Shown here one piece after another: positions 36,151 to 49,700 of a stretch of 64,000 nucleotides of DNA. The notes beneath the pieces were generated by a model that saw only the letters and a program-made list of their open reading frames with translations, was not told the DNA's origin and made no database searches. The DNA is from Dreissena polymorpha (taxonomy: Eukaryota; Mollusca; Bivalvia; Myida; Dreissenidae), in assembly GCF_020536995.1 (NCBI RefSeq), contig NC_068363.1, forward strand, positions 3,648,349 through 3,712,348, read 5' to 3'. The first letter of the stretch is position 1; each line of letters opens with the position of its first letter. A program made the translations under genes and the position numbers.

Positions 36151-36950
36151 ATTCAAAAACTTGGTTACAATGTCAAATTAAATGAAAAATTTCTTAACAT
36201 TCCCGAAGAAACATGTTTACCAGATCCTGATGAAACTTGCTGAAAACGCTTTTTAAAAGGTATATCTGCCGAGTTTGAAAAGGGTTCAGGCCTACTGAAA
36301 ATATGAGTACCAGTGGGCTTAGAAGTTTTCCTTATGCGGGTGAAACTTTGAACAATCTAGAAGTCAAATGTTCTTTTAAATCATCATGAAACAATCAGAA
36401 CAATTCAATAATGTACACATAATATTTCAACTGAATACACAATTGATTCTATCCGTTCCAAAATACGACTTAAAGTGAAAGTATTTTAGGGAGGGATTAT
36501 TTAGAAGTCATTCTTGTTAATCGTTCGGTTCGTCCGAAGTGTTTAAATGATTTTTAGCTGACCTGATCACAATCGTGGTGAGCTTTTAGGATCACTTTTT
36601 GTCCGTACTGCAGCGTCAACATTTTGCCTTGTTAACAACATAGAGGCCACAGTTTTTGTCTGATCTTCATGAAACTTGGTCCAAAGATTTGTCCCAATGA
36701 TATTTTGGTCGAATTCGAAACTGGATCCTGTGAGGTTAAAAACTCGGTCAATAGGTCAAATTAAATAAAACGCTTGTTAACACTCTACAATTCACATTTA
36801 TTGTCCAATCTTCATAAATCTTGGTCATAACAATTGTCTTATGCTTTCTCAGCTGAGTTTGAAAATGATTTCGCTTGGTTAAAAACATGGCCTCCAGGGG
36901 GCGTGGCAATTTTCCTTATATGGCTATAGTAAAACCTTGGTGACATAACG
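36150..36950. repeat. Decayed dispersed repeat with AGCTGACCTGATCAC / GGTGAGCTTTT head
   Basis: The head at about 36556-36590 (AGCTGACCTGATCACAATCG, GTGGTGAGCTTTTAGGATC) is followed by GAGGCCACAGTTTTTGTC, CTTCATGAAACTTGGTC and TTGGTCGAATTCGAAACTGG, with the same phrases repeating about every 165 bases. Less clear copies of the phrases extend left to 36150. Similar repeats are common in bivalve genomes (recalled, not checked). Confidence 0.65.
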
Positions 36951-36956
36951 ATATAC

Positions 36957-37088
36957 ACACTATAAATAACGCAAGTAGATTGATCATTTTATATATAAAA
37001 TATATACAATTCACTACGCATGCACAATTTAGATTCCTGGGTTAAGCACGTGACGATGAAGATCAATATACTTGCGTTATTTATAGTT
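36957..37088. mobile_element. Foldback element
   Basis: ACTATAAATAACGCAAGTAG at the left is inverted at the right as TACTTGCGTTATTTATAGT; the arms continue with GATTGATC against GATCAATA. Loop about 75 bases. Confidence 0.75.
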
Positions 37089-37979
37089 AACTGGTAGTTA
37101 CCTGGTACTTGTACCCAGTAAAATTTATTACCGAATATACTGAAAATATGTTATGTAATATACCAGTCGTTATATTTTAATCAATATAAACTAATAATTG
37201 TAAAAAATACGGTATTTTAGAACTTGTGTTTTTTCGTCATTCGTGGTTGACGGTCCCTTTAAAAGCACATTGGTTATGTAGTTAGTTTCATGTATCGATA
37301 TATATTTTATAAAACATGGTATAAATAGATAAGGCATTTAGTGCAAATCTGGTTGTTTGTCGATGTTTATAAGCATTAAATTATTAGCTTTATTCAAACA
37401 CTTACATATTGTGTAATTTACGACTTTTTAGTCGATGTTTACAGGCATTATACATGCACGTAATTATAAATGGCGTGGTATTCGACCTTGGTCGCGCATT
37501 TAACGATACTACAAATACGCATTTACAGAAGTTTTATAATAATGTAAGTATAATTATTCTAAAGTTTAAACACGTGTGTTCTTTTGTGTTTCAAATTATT
37601 CAGTGATTTGCAGTATCTATTTTGCGTTTGGTACAAGTTTAGGCCATAACAAACAACTGTTCTGGGACAACACAATCAGTATATAGCACCATCAATGCCA
37701 CGGCTCAAAACTATTCATGTTGTCCAAGTAAATTACATGAAATACGTAGAAGCTTCCTATCTTATACGGTATCAGTATGTATACATGGAACTATAATACG
37801 CCTTCATAAGTATAGAAATACATAAGAAGACGCTGAAACGAAACATAATCACATCCAAATTATGTTAATTTGGTATAGTGTAAACTCCATCTCCTTGTTT
37901 GACCGCTGGAATTATGTCCAAAAGCTATCGATATATTCCGTCGATTCCATTGAAACTGTGTAATTTGGCAATAATTCTC

Positions 37980-38432
37980 TTACAGGCTGTCAAGTGACCT
38001 TTTTTCATAAAGTAGGAAAAAATAGGAGCTACTTTTGCAAAAAAAGTAGGAAAAAGTAGGAACTTTTCCCTCAAAAGTAGGAAGACGTGATACAATATCT
38101 TTAGACACAGGTCCAGGAAACATAGCTTGAAACAGAGCAGGAGTGCCTTCACATGTTCTGTATGGATACCCACTTGAAGCTACGGAAAGGGCCCAGAGGA
38201 TTTCAGCCTTTTGTACCTGTTTCTTGTGTGATGAATGTACTTGCATACAGATAGATTTATCCCCACCACCCTGAGAGCTGCCTGGCTTTGGTGCACTTCC
38301 AAACAAACGCTTTTGTGTATTATCATGAATGTATTTCATGTTTTCCTTGTGTTTTTGTACATCTGCATGACTTATCAGTTGATTAGCACCAGAATTAATA
38401 CACAAGATGGACATCAAATCAATTAGAATCAC
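37980..38432 (-). pseudogene. Transposase-like remnant inside the 2.36 kb TIR element
   Basis: Contains SHADVQKHKENMK, QVQKAEILWALSVASSGYPY and RTCEGTPALFQAMFPGPVSK. This resembles the region after an N-terminal zinc finger in hAT-related transposase-like proteins (a pattern like KAExxWAL...S...F..MFPDS..A). The expected GRTK-type continuation is replaced by the terminal repeat sequence (KVPTFSYFF), so it ends at the element edge. Function otherwise unknown. Confidence 0.45.
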
Positions 38433-40339
38433 TGCAAAGCGATTAATATAATCACAAAGTGTGTTTTTTCGTTAAAATTCTGCGCAGGTCTTCAGCTCCA
38501 TTCTCAATCAAAATATGTGTATATTTTTTCCAACTATGACCTAAAATTCTCACTTGATCATATCCCCCTTTCCATGGGAGTTGTCTAATGATTTTAAAAT
38601 TCATGTTAATCTTTTTACAAGAATGGAATGTTTTCAGATACTTGTTTAAAGCAACATATAAGCAGCGCACTCTGCCAGTTCGGTTTGTGACAATTTTAGT
38701 GTAGACTGACTTCTAACGTTTTTATTGCAAACCCTGAAATAGACCTCCTCTGAGAGGATCTCTGTCCTAATGTTTTGCTTTTTTGTTTATGAAATGCAAA
38801 CGTAATCAGTAGTGAAGAATTGAGTTTTGTGTTTCTGCTAACATAGACAAAATTGTGTCATCCGTTTTTGCAAGACCGTTTAATTGCGCTCAAAAGTTGT
38901 ATAAAGACGATAATTTGGTTTTGCAGATAATTGGATTTTGTGCAAAAAAGACAGTACAATATCCTGCAAACTCATTGCCGGTATCTCTCTTGTACCACTA
39001 TCCAAGTGTTTTTCCACTGTTGTCCAAATTCTCCCTCCATTAAGGGTTAAACTTTGTTTTCCCACTAGACATTTAAGCACTTACACTGCATTTATGATAA
39101 TTAAGCTTCAAGCAAAGCTACTCTGTTAAAGAAGTATAATTAGATGCTGTTCATGTTGGTGTATCATCAAATAAGTGGCAAGAGGTCTTCTGTGTATGGA
39201 TATAAAAATGGTAATATATTGTGCATGTTATATCCTTAAGCAGAAGACCAAATTTATTTAGTGATACACCAACTTGTTGTACAAGATTAATACTAGTTTA
39301 TAAAGCAGTGTCAATGCTCTGCTACAGCTACATTTTGAAACCTTTAAATTGACAATAGGGTGCATTTATAATGACTCAAGTTACATTCAAAATGACTGAT
39401 CATTGCAGAGCAGATTATGCAACTGACCATATGATCTTATCACTTGACATTTTTTATGACATCATTGATTGGTCAATGTTACAGTTGCGCAACATTGTTT
39501 ATTCCAGTTTCAAATAATGGTTTTTATATCATTGATGGCGTCGCGGGAGTGTAATTATGCCGTTTAATAATTTAATGCTATGCTGTAACACCTTGAAGTT
39601 ACCTCACTAGCTATGGCATCATCAGAAAATGTATCAGGGCATTTAGGCTCTGTGCATTTATCTTTAATCACTAAACATGATGTACCTATGATATCAATAT
39701 AACATCATATCCCTTGACATGTAATACGGAATTTATAACATTATATTTGTAAATAATAAAAACTCAGCAAATCATCAGTTTTATCTTTTTCAAATAACTT
39801 GTGTCATAAATTACATATAACATAACCACTCATACAATATATGTATCTCTATATCTCTACATTCCAAACAGCAATATCATGTAAACATGCATAAGGTTTG
39901 GTCAAATTGTTGTCAATGGAAACAAAATAAAACTGGAATAAACAATGGGTTCCCTCAGCTCTTGCATCACTGGGAACTGAGTACAAATGCTAAGGAAGTA
40001 AACAAGGCACTGTTGTTACTTAAAAAAAACAACTTTTGTCAATAATTTCAAAAGTTACATAACAAATAAATATCTATGCTTCCTGAAGAGGTGCTAGCAG
40101 ACAGTCAGCATGGGTTGTCAGGTCTCATCTAGATGAATGCACATTAACAGGGATACAGTCATGCCATAGATTCATTCATCATGCAAGTTTAAACTTTTCA
40201 ATTTTTTTTTCTCCATTGAAAATGAAAAAGTAGGAATAGTAGGAAGATTTGGTAAAAAAATAGGAAAAAGTAGGATCCTGATGAAAAAGTAGGAAAAAGT
40301 AGGATATAGTAGGAAAAAGTATGACCGCTTGACAGCCTG
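37983..40339. mobile_element. TIR DNA transposon, 2.36 kb, superfamily unassigned
   Basis: Inverted ends CAGGCTGTCAAGTGACC (37983-37999) and GACCGCTTGACAGCCTG (40323-40339) are flanked by the exact 5-bp duplication TCTTA (37978-37982 and 40340-40344). Both subterminal regions are packed with AGTAGGAAAAAGTAGGA-type repeats in opposite orientations. It sits just downstream of the S28 gene. A minus-strand frame holds a transposase-like scrap. A 119-bp hairpin lies inside. It looks like an internally decayed copy of an autonomous element. Confidence 0.8.
39155..39273. repeat. Hairpin nested in the TIR element
   Basis: GTTGGTGTATCATCAAATAA ... GGTCTTCTG is inverted as CAGAAGACC ... TTATTTAGTGATACACCAAC. 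Probably a MITE inserted into the larger element. Confidence 0.75.
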
Positions 40340-40504
40340 TCTTAACAAAATATTTGATGTTGTTCATACGTGTAAGTTTAGAGATAACTGTAAATCTTTT
40401 TAAGCAAATAACAACATGTGGGATCACATTGAATGTCTACTAGTATAATGTATACTTGTCGTGTATACATGAAAAACAATATAAAAAATCTATTATAAAT
40501 TCAA

Positions 40505-40516
40505 TATTTATTTATT
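40505..40516 (-). terminator. Likely polyadenylation signal of the S28 gene
   Basis: TTTATT on the plus strand at about 40507-40512 reads AATAAA on the transcribed minus strand, about 90 bases past the stop codon. Confidence 0.5.
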
Positions 40517-40602
40517 AAATATATAATCTCTGTCCATTAATTCTAAATACACTTTTTTCGCAAATTTCATGAAAACACCTTCAGTGATAGGTCAATTCAA
40601 AT

Positions 40603-40712
40603 TTAGTCCTGCAACCACTGACCAATCAGCTTGGAGATCTGCACACGCGCGTCGATAAGTTGCTGAGGGTCTTGATCAGTAGCCGGATACATGTTCGCAC
40701 AGTGGGCAGTAC
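40603..40712 (-). CDS. S28 peptidase exon 10, with catalytic histidine and stop
   Basis: [20 protein letters not shown] then [15 protein letters not shown] and TAA. The His of GTAHCA completes the triad. Confidence 0.93.
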
Positions 40713-43700
40713 CTAGAACAAAAATTTGAGTTCGGTTAAGAAATAACTTACCAAATAAACTTGATAAGAGTTTTTAAATTACAAAAATTTAATGATTTAC
40801 TACACATGTAAAAAAAGATAAGGCGTAACATTTGTTGTTACCACTAAGCCTATTGACCGTAATTGTTTGTGCCGACCCTAAATTTTGTTTTTCCAGTTTG
40901 AGTTTTCGATCATTTTCCTAAGTCACCATAATAACTATTAAGATTGTGATCACAATTGCTTCATTCTATTAAATCCGCTGAATTAATTAAAAATAACTTA
41001 CATAACCTAAAGAACAAATGTTGAATAGAAATTTCGAAGATTACTGTATTTCATATATATTCGCATATTCTTATTGAAGTGCAAATCTTGAAAAAAAGAA
41101 AACGTTAACGACAAAAACGACATGGAATACATGGATATCACCATGACCAAATCGTTAATGACATACATAAAGGAGTTTTTAAACAAATTGAAACACAAAC
41201 AAAACAATAGCAGTAAATGCACCGTTATAACATAACTCACGCAACGAACAAAATCGAAAACTCGCATAAAGCAAGTAACGCGCGTAGTTTCTTGTATTAG
41301 AATTCTCGGCTTCCAGGTAAATGTATCAAAGCTATATAACATTACATACATTATGCAGTGAGAAATTACAGGAAGTTTTTCTCACAAGACGCATTCACTG
41401 TCAGTCTACCTTCAATATAAATAGCAGTCGCATCCTTGGAAATGTCTTTCGTGACTCCCATCGCGTGCCAGGGATCGATCGATCCGTTCGGGAAAACCAC
41501 CTTGGTAACTGCTATGTCACGTCCCCCGTAATACCGATTCGTGTCCTGTACATTATTGTAAATGGCCATGCCATTGAATTCTTTCTCGTAGATGTCCATA
41601 CATTGAATAAACGAGAAGCTGAAAAATAAAGCTTTGCAATTTGAGTAGTAGCGTTCTTTCATTATTTGATCACAAATTAAAAACGTTTCTGTCGACGTGC
41701 AATTGTTGTTTCAAATGCCGTTCAATTACTGTATCGTATTTTTGCAAAGCATTGATGACCTTATATCTATTAAATATTTCAGACTGAACTTCTAAATGTA
41801 AATTCGTGTAATTAAAAATTCAGTTGTTTTATTTAAAAAAGTTGTCTATGAAAATAAATATTTTGATGAAAACAACACACATGTTGTATGGGTAATATTA
41901 TGGCAAAGAGTATTCTTACAATGAAGGCAAACCGAGTTATTAATAGCAACTAATTAAGGATGAAAATGTCACCTACTTAACTGGAAAGTAGAACCAGTCA
42001 CCAAAAGGTTGATTGGCGTAGTCCGAGGACTGAAACCATCCGAACTCTGCACAAGTTTGGTACATCCATTGGCGGCCTGAAATCAGAAGAATATATCTTT
42101 CAACAGTTCTGGTTATATATAGATTACAAATCTGATACCGATGGGCATATGCCTACATGAATAGTTCAAAATATACGTGTTCACACCAGAAGAAATAGAA
42201 GAACTGCACCACCTAAAGGTTATTCAAAAGTGTATCAACAGCAAATCATAACATCTAACAAAAGCTGTTATTACCTGATGTCTTATATAAATGATAATTA
42301 ATTATTTTTTGCTATTTCCTCGTCGAAAAAGAAATTTGCGATGTTTTAAACTGTTACCGGTGAATATCGAACAGTTGACCAGTCAACAGTTTGAACTGTT
42401 GCCCGCTGGAATAATGACTTCATTTCGTCGAAAAAGTGACGTCATTTTACAGTTAAACAGTCAAAATTATTTATTTTATCGATTACTGTTGTATGTAAAT
42501 AAAAATTTAGTTTGCTGTTATTTCTATGTTGGAAATTTGATCAGGTAATAAAAAAAACATTCATGGATGCTTGGTGAACAGTCAAAACTGTTGTCCCTCG
42601 GTATCAGAGCTGACATTTGGAACTGTTGCCCTCAGCCTATCGGCCTCGGGTAACAGTACCTAAGTCATCCCTGATACCTTGGGAATCGGTTTTGACTGTT
42701 CACCGCGCATCCATGAAATAAGTGTATAATGTTGATCATTCAGGCAACATTTAACAGATATTCATTTAGAGCGTTTTTCGTATTAATTACTACAGATTTT
42801 TTGCTGCATATCCATCGGGTAATTTCAGACAAACACACATCGTCGAATTGATATTTAAATTGTAGTGCGATCCATATCCTAGAAAAAAAGATTTCTGATC
42901 CCAAAAATAATGACCAGAGGTCAAGAGTTTTTTTGTAGTATCAATGGTTAAGTTTAACATGCTTATTATTTATTGTTTATTAATAGAACTGTTTGTTTAT
43001 ATTGTAATGTAAAAGCTGTTGATTGTATTATGTATGAAATGTGTTATAATTTGCATATATTGTTTGTATACTATGTACGGTGTGGAGTGGGATGCCCTCG
43101 ACCCAAACACACCTATTGACGAGGAAATAAAATATATTGAACGGGAAAACAGTTTAACATGCTTAGGTTTTCATTCTGAACATAATCGCAAGGAACAGTG
43201 GGTTCATATCGTTCTTTAAACCCCGAGAACGGCGCTTTCATACACATATCAAGCATTGACAAAATACCGGTAACATATTGACCTTGTATGCTGGGTTCCA
43301 TTAATTAAAATGTGAAGTACATCATCACATTGCGTTAATCGTTATTCGAGTTAATGTTTTGTGTTTCTTGTGATTACTAATCTCCGTGTTATGTTCGATA
43401 TGCTATCAACCGTACTTAAACCAAAAATTCTACCTTCTATCAATTTTGTTTTTAAAAGTACGTTGTATCTTTTAACCTGCATTTTATATGCAATCGGTTA
43501 CATGCTTTAAATAAATGGGTAACAGTTAAAACAAGAATGTCCACCGATAAATATTGAGTATCATTATTCCTGTTTTGCGTTCATTTATTATTGCCCTCTA
43601 TGAATATTCAATTTAAATGCAATCGTAATTGTCCATTCCATATCTGTCAGTCGTATGCAAATTAACTTACGCACACCAGAAGGAAATACAGTTTTTGACG

Positions 43701-46700
43701 ATGCTGCTTCAGCGAAGCAGCTCGTCTAAGTTATCATACCATGAAAAAATTCTTTACAATGGCGACCCATAAAAGACCGAGTTAGCTAAATTTTCTCAAT
43801 CGGCATATCTCGCTGATTATCATTGATAAGGGTAAAGGCAGCTTGTTTGTAATTTTGTAACGAGCACTAATCTGGGTAGGAAATACAACTGTTCATTGTA
43901 AATCCCGGCTCCGTCCATTCACTAATTACCTCCTTCGCTGGCGCTGCTGTTCCAGTCTGTTTTCTTCATGTCAGCAATCATCTTGGTGTACGTGTAGTCC
44001 AGACACGTCTGCCCATACGTCTTCAGGGTCAGACTGTTCACGTCCGCGTATCGCTGCACGGGATCGCCGCGCGTGAAGTCCGTCATGATCTCGCAGAGGG
44101 TGTCAATCGTGATGTTGGTCCCGAGTGCTCCCTGAAAAATGAAGCATGAATCATTGCGGAATCGTGTTGTATAAACGAATATTAGAACAGCTTTGGTTAT
44201 GCGTCCCTTCGGTTTTAGGAAAATTTATCAGTAATTAAAACTGTTCATTCACCGTTTCACTGTCGCTGTTTCAAACAGTGAAAAATAACAGTCAAAAATA
44301 CGTACTGTTTAATATACGTCGTTTTGAATTAAATCAGCTACGATATTTGATAATTATTACTGTTTCATATTATTAATGTAATACAAATGTATCAGTACGG
44401 GTAACGCTGCGACATTGCTAGTCAGTTGAATACATGAACTAATATTTGATCTCACTGTTACAGTCATACACATTGCAGTGTCCTGCATTTCATTGGTTGT
44501 TTGAAATGTCTGGACACTGAAAAATTTCGCGTAATATTATGCATCAAAGCCGTTAGCGTTTATGCGAATATGGCGTAATTTTCCAAACAAATTATACACT
44601 GTTATAATAAATGCCATATACGTTAAATATAAACAAACACTAAAGAACACAATTTCCAGAAAATTAAGAGGTGATATCAGGCAAAAGTGTAGACCTCAAA
44701 AGCTCTGTTGTCTTTGTTGTACTGAACGACATTTTCGAAATTTCCCGCTGTGTTACTAAAGAATCCGGCGAGGTCTAAAGTATTGGTATGGTCGATCTTG
44801 TCACATAGGCTGCAATAGATTCAACACAAACATACTGATGAAAGTATACGGTATGTGCACGTTCATTTTGCTGCATGAGTACATGTTCCTCTTTAAAAAG
44901 ACTAGTTATAAGTATATGGAATTCAAAATACTATTTGAACACAGTCAAACGCGCATAAAATTATTGAATGAAGATCTCAAACTGTCAAATAATCCTACGA
45001 TATGATTGTCGACTTTAACCTCGTTTATACGTATTGTGAAGTTGTAAACACCTGCCGAGCTACCGTAAGCAGTGTTTACATGTATAGATGTTTTGGTTAG
45101 ACAACGGAAAACTAGTCCAGCTTTATAAACTAATATATTGACTAGCACACATTTGTTCTTTCAATTATTCTCAGTAATGGGCTAGCGGGCTCCAGCTTAT
45201 TTAAAAGTGCACTACATTTGCAGTCTGCGTAGTTTAAGTTTTATTCACACAGTCGAAAACAGTATTGAGAATAAAAATACGACACCTATTTACGATGAAG
45301 TAAGTATTGAAAGCGCTCACTTGAACTTCTGCTCGAGTACCGGCCTCATTTCTGGTTGACCCCACCAGGCGTACATGGTCTGGGTGGCGTTACGGATCTC
45401 CTCCACACACTGGGTGCCAGTGGTGCCAAGCGCGTCCGTCACAACTTGTAGGTACTCTTTATAAATAGGATAAATTGAAGGACTGTAGAACTACGCTTGC
45501 AGTTCATCCACTCATTTGACAGGCTACATTTTAGTGCATTGTTTAATATTAGCTGATGGTGTATAGAGCTGATCACATACAAACCAATGCCATTTCGGTA
45601 TCATTCTATAATAGAAGTACAGTTTCTGCACTCACAGTATGAGAAGACGCCGCGTTTTCTTTTGTAATTCCTCTCGGAAACAACAACAGTTTCTCTCAAT
45701 ACAATGGTCTATTTCACAGATATTTTGATGATCCATAATCTTCAAGACATGACCTATCGTTAACGATTCAAATTTCTGTTAAGATGAATTTTTCTATCAT
45801 CATGTTCAGCCCTTATCATAGTCGATTGTTATGCTAATGGCCATTTACTTATTTTGACATTACCGAGTTATGACAAAAAAGTGCTTACATATATGTTTTA
45901 ACATGTGTGTTTAAGTGACCCGTGTTTTGGTCTTTACAAATGTATTCATCGTTCTATTGGTCTACCTCTAAAGTCCACCTGCGCATATATGGGTGCACTT
46001 GTGGCGTCGGCCCCGTCCACATACTGGGGGTACTTTGATCGAAACCAAGCCGATAGAGAGCCTGAAATAATGTAAAACAAGATATGTGTTTGTCAGAAAC
46101 ACAATGCCCCCTATTGCGCCGCTTTGAAATAAAATTTCAATATATCATTTGGCAGATTTAGAAATTATCTCCCTTTTAAAGCTTATAACTTCCCTTGGAT
46201 TGTATTTTTTTAATTTTGACCTTGAAGGATGACCTTTCACCACTCAAAATAAGCAGCTTCATGAGATACACATGCATGCCAAATATCAAGCTATCTTCAA
46301 TATAGCAAAAGTTATGGCCAATGTTAATGTTTTCGGACGGACGGACAGTTCAACTGCTATATGCCACCCTACCGAGGGCATAAAAATAACAACTAAGCCT
46401 TTAAAGAGCCTGCATATAATGTATAAATCCACTTAAAAAAGAGGAAACTGAATGTAGTTTCATCCCGGTAATATACACTTACATGCATTATCACTACTAC
46501 AATGTAGTATTTCTAGTATTGCTTTTGTTTGTTTGAGCAAACTGAATATAGATTCATCGTGCTTTGAGTTTCTTTCTCCTGTATATAAGTATCATAATGA
46601 ATGATAGCCTTTAAAACTTACATTTGTTATCAACTGACATGAGTAACAACAATGTATTAAAGTAGAAAATGAAACTTCTTGAACTTTGATACAATATTTG

Positions 46701-49700
46701 CTTTGTATAGCGAAAAAAACAATCATCAATGTTGACAATTGAATGAGTCATTAATAACCAAATAATAACAATATGACAACGCGGAAATTATGTGCAATCG
46801 AACCTGGATAAGAGCCACCAAATGTGATAAGCTTGTTGTTTAACAGTTTCATGCGCATCCGGAAGAAGTCGATGAACTGGGCAAGATCTGCAAGCGCCTG
46901 TCTGCTGTTCAGGTAGCGCAAATTGGACAGGCTTAGATCACTGGAAAAAATGGCAGTTTAACCCATTTATGCCTAGTGGACTCTCCCATCCTTCTAAATT
47001 GGATCAATGTATTTCCAAAATTAGGGATGTCTAGTATATTTATTTCTATATTTAGAATATTTCTTACAGAAATTCCTTTAATCAAACAGCGCAGACCCAG
47101 ATGAGACGCCGCATCATGCGGCGTCTCATCTGGGTCTACACTGTTTGCCAATGCTTGTTTTCTAGATTACTGGAAAAAATGGCAGTATAAACAGTGTGAA
47201 CAGAAGATATAAAACGCATGCTCTAAACATCGTAACACGGTTAACTCAATATCTACGAATAAGTATGCAGCCAAATATTGTAAAATGTACATGGAAAGCA
47301 TTAAGTGCACACAAGATTTAGTAGTGACACAATTTTACGCTTTATAAGTCATGCTCATAATTTTAGAAACACCTAATGGGTGGGAAATAAACCTATTACT
47401 TGGGTTCACCAGATGTCTTCAATACTTTAAAGATCCGTAAAACGTAAGAAAGGTGTGTGACGCAATCTTAACACTTAATAGGAAGAAATACAGTGAAAGG
47501 AGAAATCCCATCCTTGTAAAATAGAAACGACTGAAACACTTTGGAACTCAAAACAGAAAACACATTAACGCTATTAAATATTTCAGTTACATTGTAACAT
47601 GCTAATGCCAACATACTAGAATGTAATATAACAGAACATCACATACGGTACGGGATGACTCTCGCCATAATAGCGATGTTCCAGCATGACGCAGATAGCC
47701 CCAAACTGCTGCGCATACTGTATCCATGTGCCTTCCACCATCCAGATGGCGTCTGCCGGGCCCTCGCCACCTATCATCAGGAATATGGGACCTCCGGGCG
47801 TGTAAAACGTGTCGTTCACGAAATACCTCTGCAAACAAATAATAATTCATTCATAACATAGTTAATATTTGTACACATAAAATAAATTTAGTACTTGTAT
47901 TAAGTCTACGCACGCGTGATGCAAGCAACATAAATGGGGAGGCCACACGTGCAAAAAATTTAATAGGTCATCGCCGTTTACAATAACTATAAGAGTCGCG
48001 TTCTGAGAAAACTGGGCATAATGCATGTGCGTAAAGTGTTATCCCAGATTAGCTTGTGCAATCCGCACAGGCTTATCAGGGACGACACTTTTCGTTTTTA
48101 TGACATGTTTCGTTTAAATGAAGTCTCAATTTAGGCGGAAAGTGTCGTCCCTGATTAACCTTTGCGGACTGCACAGGCTAATCTGGGACGACACTTTACG
48201 CACATGCATTATGCCCAGTTTTCTCAGAACGCGACTCATATATTTCTTAAATCTTTAACATATGAATACAATGCCGTTCTGGTGTCATTTTGTGGTTTAT
48301 CGTTAGTGACTAGTTTGGTGCTTCATTTTTCACGTTTCGAGTTTTTATTTTCCCCAGTATTTTCTGCGTTACGTTTTTTCTGTATTGTTTGCGGGTATTT
48401 GTCGTGGAGCTTTGATTACTACACTGTCAATATCATATACCGTTAGCTCAGTTGGGTTTTTGAAATTTGCATAGATATTTGCATAATTATAGGCATATTA
48501 TGCCTATGCCTATATATCTAGATATGCCTACATTAAGCTAAACTATAAGGTTAAACGACGAAATCTATGTCTTTCAATTTGCATTTATGTCAAATCAAAG
48601 CTCCGAATACAGATTGGTACGTTTATTTCATCTAGAACCCATAATACCAGCAAGGTGCTGATGAAACGATCATTTTTTCCCGAAGTCGGGTACAACGTTA
48701 ATAAATTCTCGTTAAAAATGTTGAACTTATATTTTATATCTACGACGCCAGATTTTCCAGGCTGCCCCATCCATAGTAAACAATTGATGCAACAATGGTA
48801 TAATTTAATTTAAAACAAGAAATGTGTTTGTCAGAAACACTATGTCCCCTTCTGCGCCGCTTTGATTTATTTCATTTTATTGTTCATTTGGCAGGTTCAG
48901 ATAATTATCACCCTTTAAAGCTTATTACTTTCCTTGGATTTGTTTTTTTTTACCTTTGACCTTGAAGGATGACCTTGACCTTTCACCACGCAAAATGTGC
49001 AGCTCCATGAGATACACATGCATGCCAAATATGAAGTTGCTATCTTCAATATTGCAAAAGTTATGGCGAAATGTTAAAGTTGGAGCAAACAAACAAACAA
49101 ACAAACCAACCAACAAACAAACAGACAGGGCAAAAACAATATGTCCCCCATTATAGTGGTGGGGGACATAAAAAGTCGGCTCTAGATATCTAGATACGCC
49201 TTACATTAATCTAAACCATCAGGCTAAACGACGAAATTTATGTCTTTAAATTTGCATTTATTTCAAATAGTATGCATAATTATAGGCATAATTTGCATAT
49301 CTCTTCATTTCTAGGAGATATAAAACAGGTTTGCAAGTGTTTATATTCCAAATAGTATACAAGTCCGTTTAGAAATTATGAAAAACGTAAAAAGTGCTCT
49401 TAAGTAAATGTTATGTAAATCAAGGAGTCAAATCCACAGCTTTTTGTACAGACTTTCAATACACTTTATGTTTACTAGTATCAGAGACGTGGTACGTCTC
49501 TGCTAGTTTATACCATGCTTATTAATAGCTTTCTGTACAGACTTTCAATACACTTTATGTTTACTAGTTTATAACATGTTTAATAGCTTTCTGTACAGAC
49601 GTTCAATACACTTAATGTTTACTTGTATTAGTGTATATATCATGTTTAATCTATTAATCCTAAAAACATGACTACCGGTATTGACATCAAGGATTTTTAT

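Noticed and set aside
37980-40340. Idea that the AGTAGGAAAAAGTAGGA-rich ends are simple satellites
   Set aside because: The exact inverted ends and TCTTA duplications show they are subterminal repeats of one element.
42291-42548. Plus-strand 85-codon frame in S28 intron 7
   Set aside because: Made of the CAGTTTGAACTGTT hairpin-rich repeat; opposite strand to the gene, with no domain.
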